Origin: Oceanobacillus luteolus
Lineage (GTDB): Bacteria; Bacillota; Bacilli; Bacillales; Amphibacillaceae
Length of the DNA stretch: 64,000 nt
Direction of reading: 5' to 3'
Assembly (NCBI RefSeq): GCF_023715655.1
Contig: NZ_JAMBON010000005.1
Location: 62,001-126,000, forward strand
In this document: piece by piece, positions 62,884-64,000 of the stretch
How the letters are laid out: each line of letters begins with the position of its first letter
Numbering within the stretch: the stretch's first letter is position 1
The notes under the pieces: generated by a model
What the model was told of the DNA's origin: nothing
Database searches by the model: none
The model's input: the letters and a program-made list of their open reading frames with translations, nothing else
Translations under genes and position numbers: made by a program

Positions 62884-64000
62884 ATGAAGCTGATTGGAAA
62901 AGTTGCATTATTGAGCGGGGCTATTTTACTTGGTGCGGGAGCTCTTTCCCCAGCAGTTAATCCCCCGTTAACTTCAGAGGCAGCAGAAATTAAAAAACCA
63001 CCAGTATCAGGATTTATTAGTCATGATGAATTAACAAGAGAATTAACTCAAATTGAAAGGACAAGCAATGGAAACGTCCAAGTAGAAGTCGCCGGATATT
63101 CCAACCAAGGAAGAGAAATCTATACCGCAACCGTTGGGACAGGGGATAAAGTGGTTTTGATTCAAAGTGAGATACACGGAAATGAAAAGGTAGGAACGAA
63201 AGCTTTGTTGGATATGGTCAAAAAGATTGGTAAAAACAATTCTCCAGAAATGAGACAACTCAGGGAAGAACTGACAATCGTAGCGATTCCAATGATGAAT
63301 CCCGATGGTTCCGAATTAAACCGCCGTGGTAATGAAATGACTTGGGAAGAGGTGATCGAGGAATTTCCGCAACTGGAAGGCGCCCAACCAACATGGAATT
63401 ATTACACATACGTAAATCAATATTGGGATTATGCATCACAGCCAGGATTTGATGTAAACCGAGATTTTAATCCTAACTTAGATTATGTACCTCAACCGCA
63501 AGACTTTCCTGGCAACTCATCACAGGCAGGATGGTTTATTACACCAGAATCTCAAACAGTTCGCGATGTTTATAAAAATTTACAAGAACAATTTGGAACG
63601 GTTGATGTCTTTATCGACCTACATCACCAAGGTGAGTATGTGATTGAAGGTACGGACGATCCGGTTACCTTATCATTATCCGGACTTTTTGTGCCGAATC
63701 CAAGTACACCAGAGGGGGAAAAGTATCGTCAATATGCAGATCAGTATAACGAGGAATTTTCTAAACAATTAAACGTGGCTGCTTACAATGCATTGCAAGA
63801 AATGGGTAATTCACCTTTTGGCAATATCTCGTTATATCCTCAAGGTCTAGACTTGCCCGGCACAGCATTAGGAACCTTTGCATTAAATGGAAGTGGCACG
63901 GTATTATTTGAAATTACTGGTCAGACGCAAAACTTCGGACAGAAGAAAATGGGACAATTAACAAAAGCTGTTGAAACCGGAGTACTAGGTATTTTAAACA
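62884..64000 (+). CDS. Secreted M14-family zinc carboxypeptidase (partial, runs off the right edge)
   Basis: The gene starts at an ATG with AAGGAGG upstream, and at least 372 codons are visible without a stop. A signal peptide is clear (LIGKVALLSGAILLGAGALSPA, then a probable cut near TSEAAE). The M14 domain shows SNQGREIYTATVG, the zinc motif SEIHGNEKVG (His and Glu), MNPDGSELNRRGNE, FDVNRDFNPN, DLHHQGEYV (third zinc ligand His) and the catalytic Glu in VLFEITGQTQ. It probably releases C-terminal residues from peptides or wall peptides outside the cell. The C-terminus lies beyond the window. Confidence 0.88.
   Translation, partial: MKLIGKVALLSGAILLGAGALSPAVNPPLTSEAAEIKKPPVSGFISHDELTRELTQIERTSNGNVQVEVAGYSNQGREIYTATVGTGDKVVLIQSEIHGNEKVGTKALLDMVKKIGKNNSPEMRQLREELTIVAIPMMNPDGSELNRRGNEMTWEEVIEEFPQLEGAQPTWNYYTYVNQYWDYASQPGFDVNRDFNPNLDYVPQPQDFPGNSSQAGWFITPESQTVRDVYKNLQEQFGTVDVFIDLHHQGEYVIEGTDDPVTLSLSGLFVPNPSTPEGEKYRQYADQYNEEFSKQLNVAAYNALQEMGNSPFGNISLYPQGLDLPGTALGTFALNGSGTVLFEITGQTQNFGQKKMGQLTKAVETGVLGILN

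Overview
The window looks like a chromosomal segment of a low-GC, Gram-positive, endospore-former-type Bacillaceae, probably a marine or salt-tolerant genus close to Oceanobacillus or Virgibacillus. This rests on strong Shine-Dalgarno sites (AGGAGG type), frequent TTG starts, many lipoprotein signal peptides, TPP and S-box riboswitches, and homologues of Bacillus systems (NiaR, MdxEFG, MotAB, SigO/RsoA, AprX, FruRKA, CysK). No rRNA or tRNA genes, CRISPR arrays, complete insertion sequences or prophage genes are seen. Genus is inference.

Layout. 1-0.9 kb: decayed gene fragments and a 52-bp tandem repeat. 0.9-5.5 kb: niacin regulator niaR facing nadC, which is followed by a TAXI-type TRAP transporter. 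5.8-7.4 kb: an orphan sigma-70-like factor and a nitrilase-fold protein that lacks all three catalytic residues. 7.7-16.3 kb: maltodextrin locus (alpha-glucosidase, LacI regulator, MdxG, MdxF, MdxE, and divergent neopullulanase). 16.4-18.0 kb: motAB. 18.2-18.9 kb: thiW under a TPP riboswitch. 19.1-30.3 kb: a catabolic island (class III aminotransferase, HyuA/HyuB lactamase-type pair, permease, class III CoA-transferase, glutaryl-CoA-dehydrogenase-like enzyme, semialdehyde dehydrogenase). Together these fit lactam -> omega-amino acid -> semialdehyde -> dicarboxylate -> acyl-CoA. 31.3-32.4 kb: split sigma factor SigO/YvrJ/RsoA. 32.6-33.9 kb: intracellular-type subtilisin. 34.6-37.7 kb: a second TAXI-TRAP system whose binding protein has its two halves in swapped order (circular permutation).

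38-50 kb is a mixed stretch: YeiH-type exporter, GalU, a GntR/membrane-protein operon with a decayed ABC ATPase, M20 peptidase, frameshifted Cu/Zn superoxide dismutase, EamA transporter, alkaline phosphatase, alcohol dehydrogenase, SGNH hydrolase, and FAD-dependent amino-acid oxidase. 50.4-54.0 kb is the fructose operon fruR-fruK-fruA. 54.2-62.6 kb is a sulfur block: an S-box riboswitch drives an SsuABC-like transporter plus an AcsA-like acyl-CoA synthetase. cysK and a second SsuABC-like transporter then diverge from a region holding two similarly spaced CymR-like boxes. A secreted M14 carboxypeptidase runs off the right edge.

The main items for a second look are the circularly permuted TAXI receptor, the catalytically null nitrilase, the lactam/glutarate-type island with two structured leaders, the nadC-linked TRAP transporter as a candidate NAD-precursor importer, and the S-box operon with an acyl-CoA synthetase.
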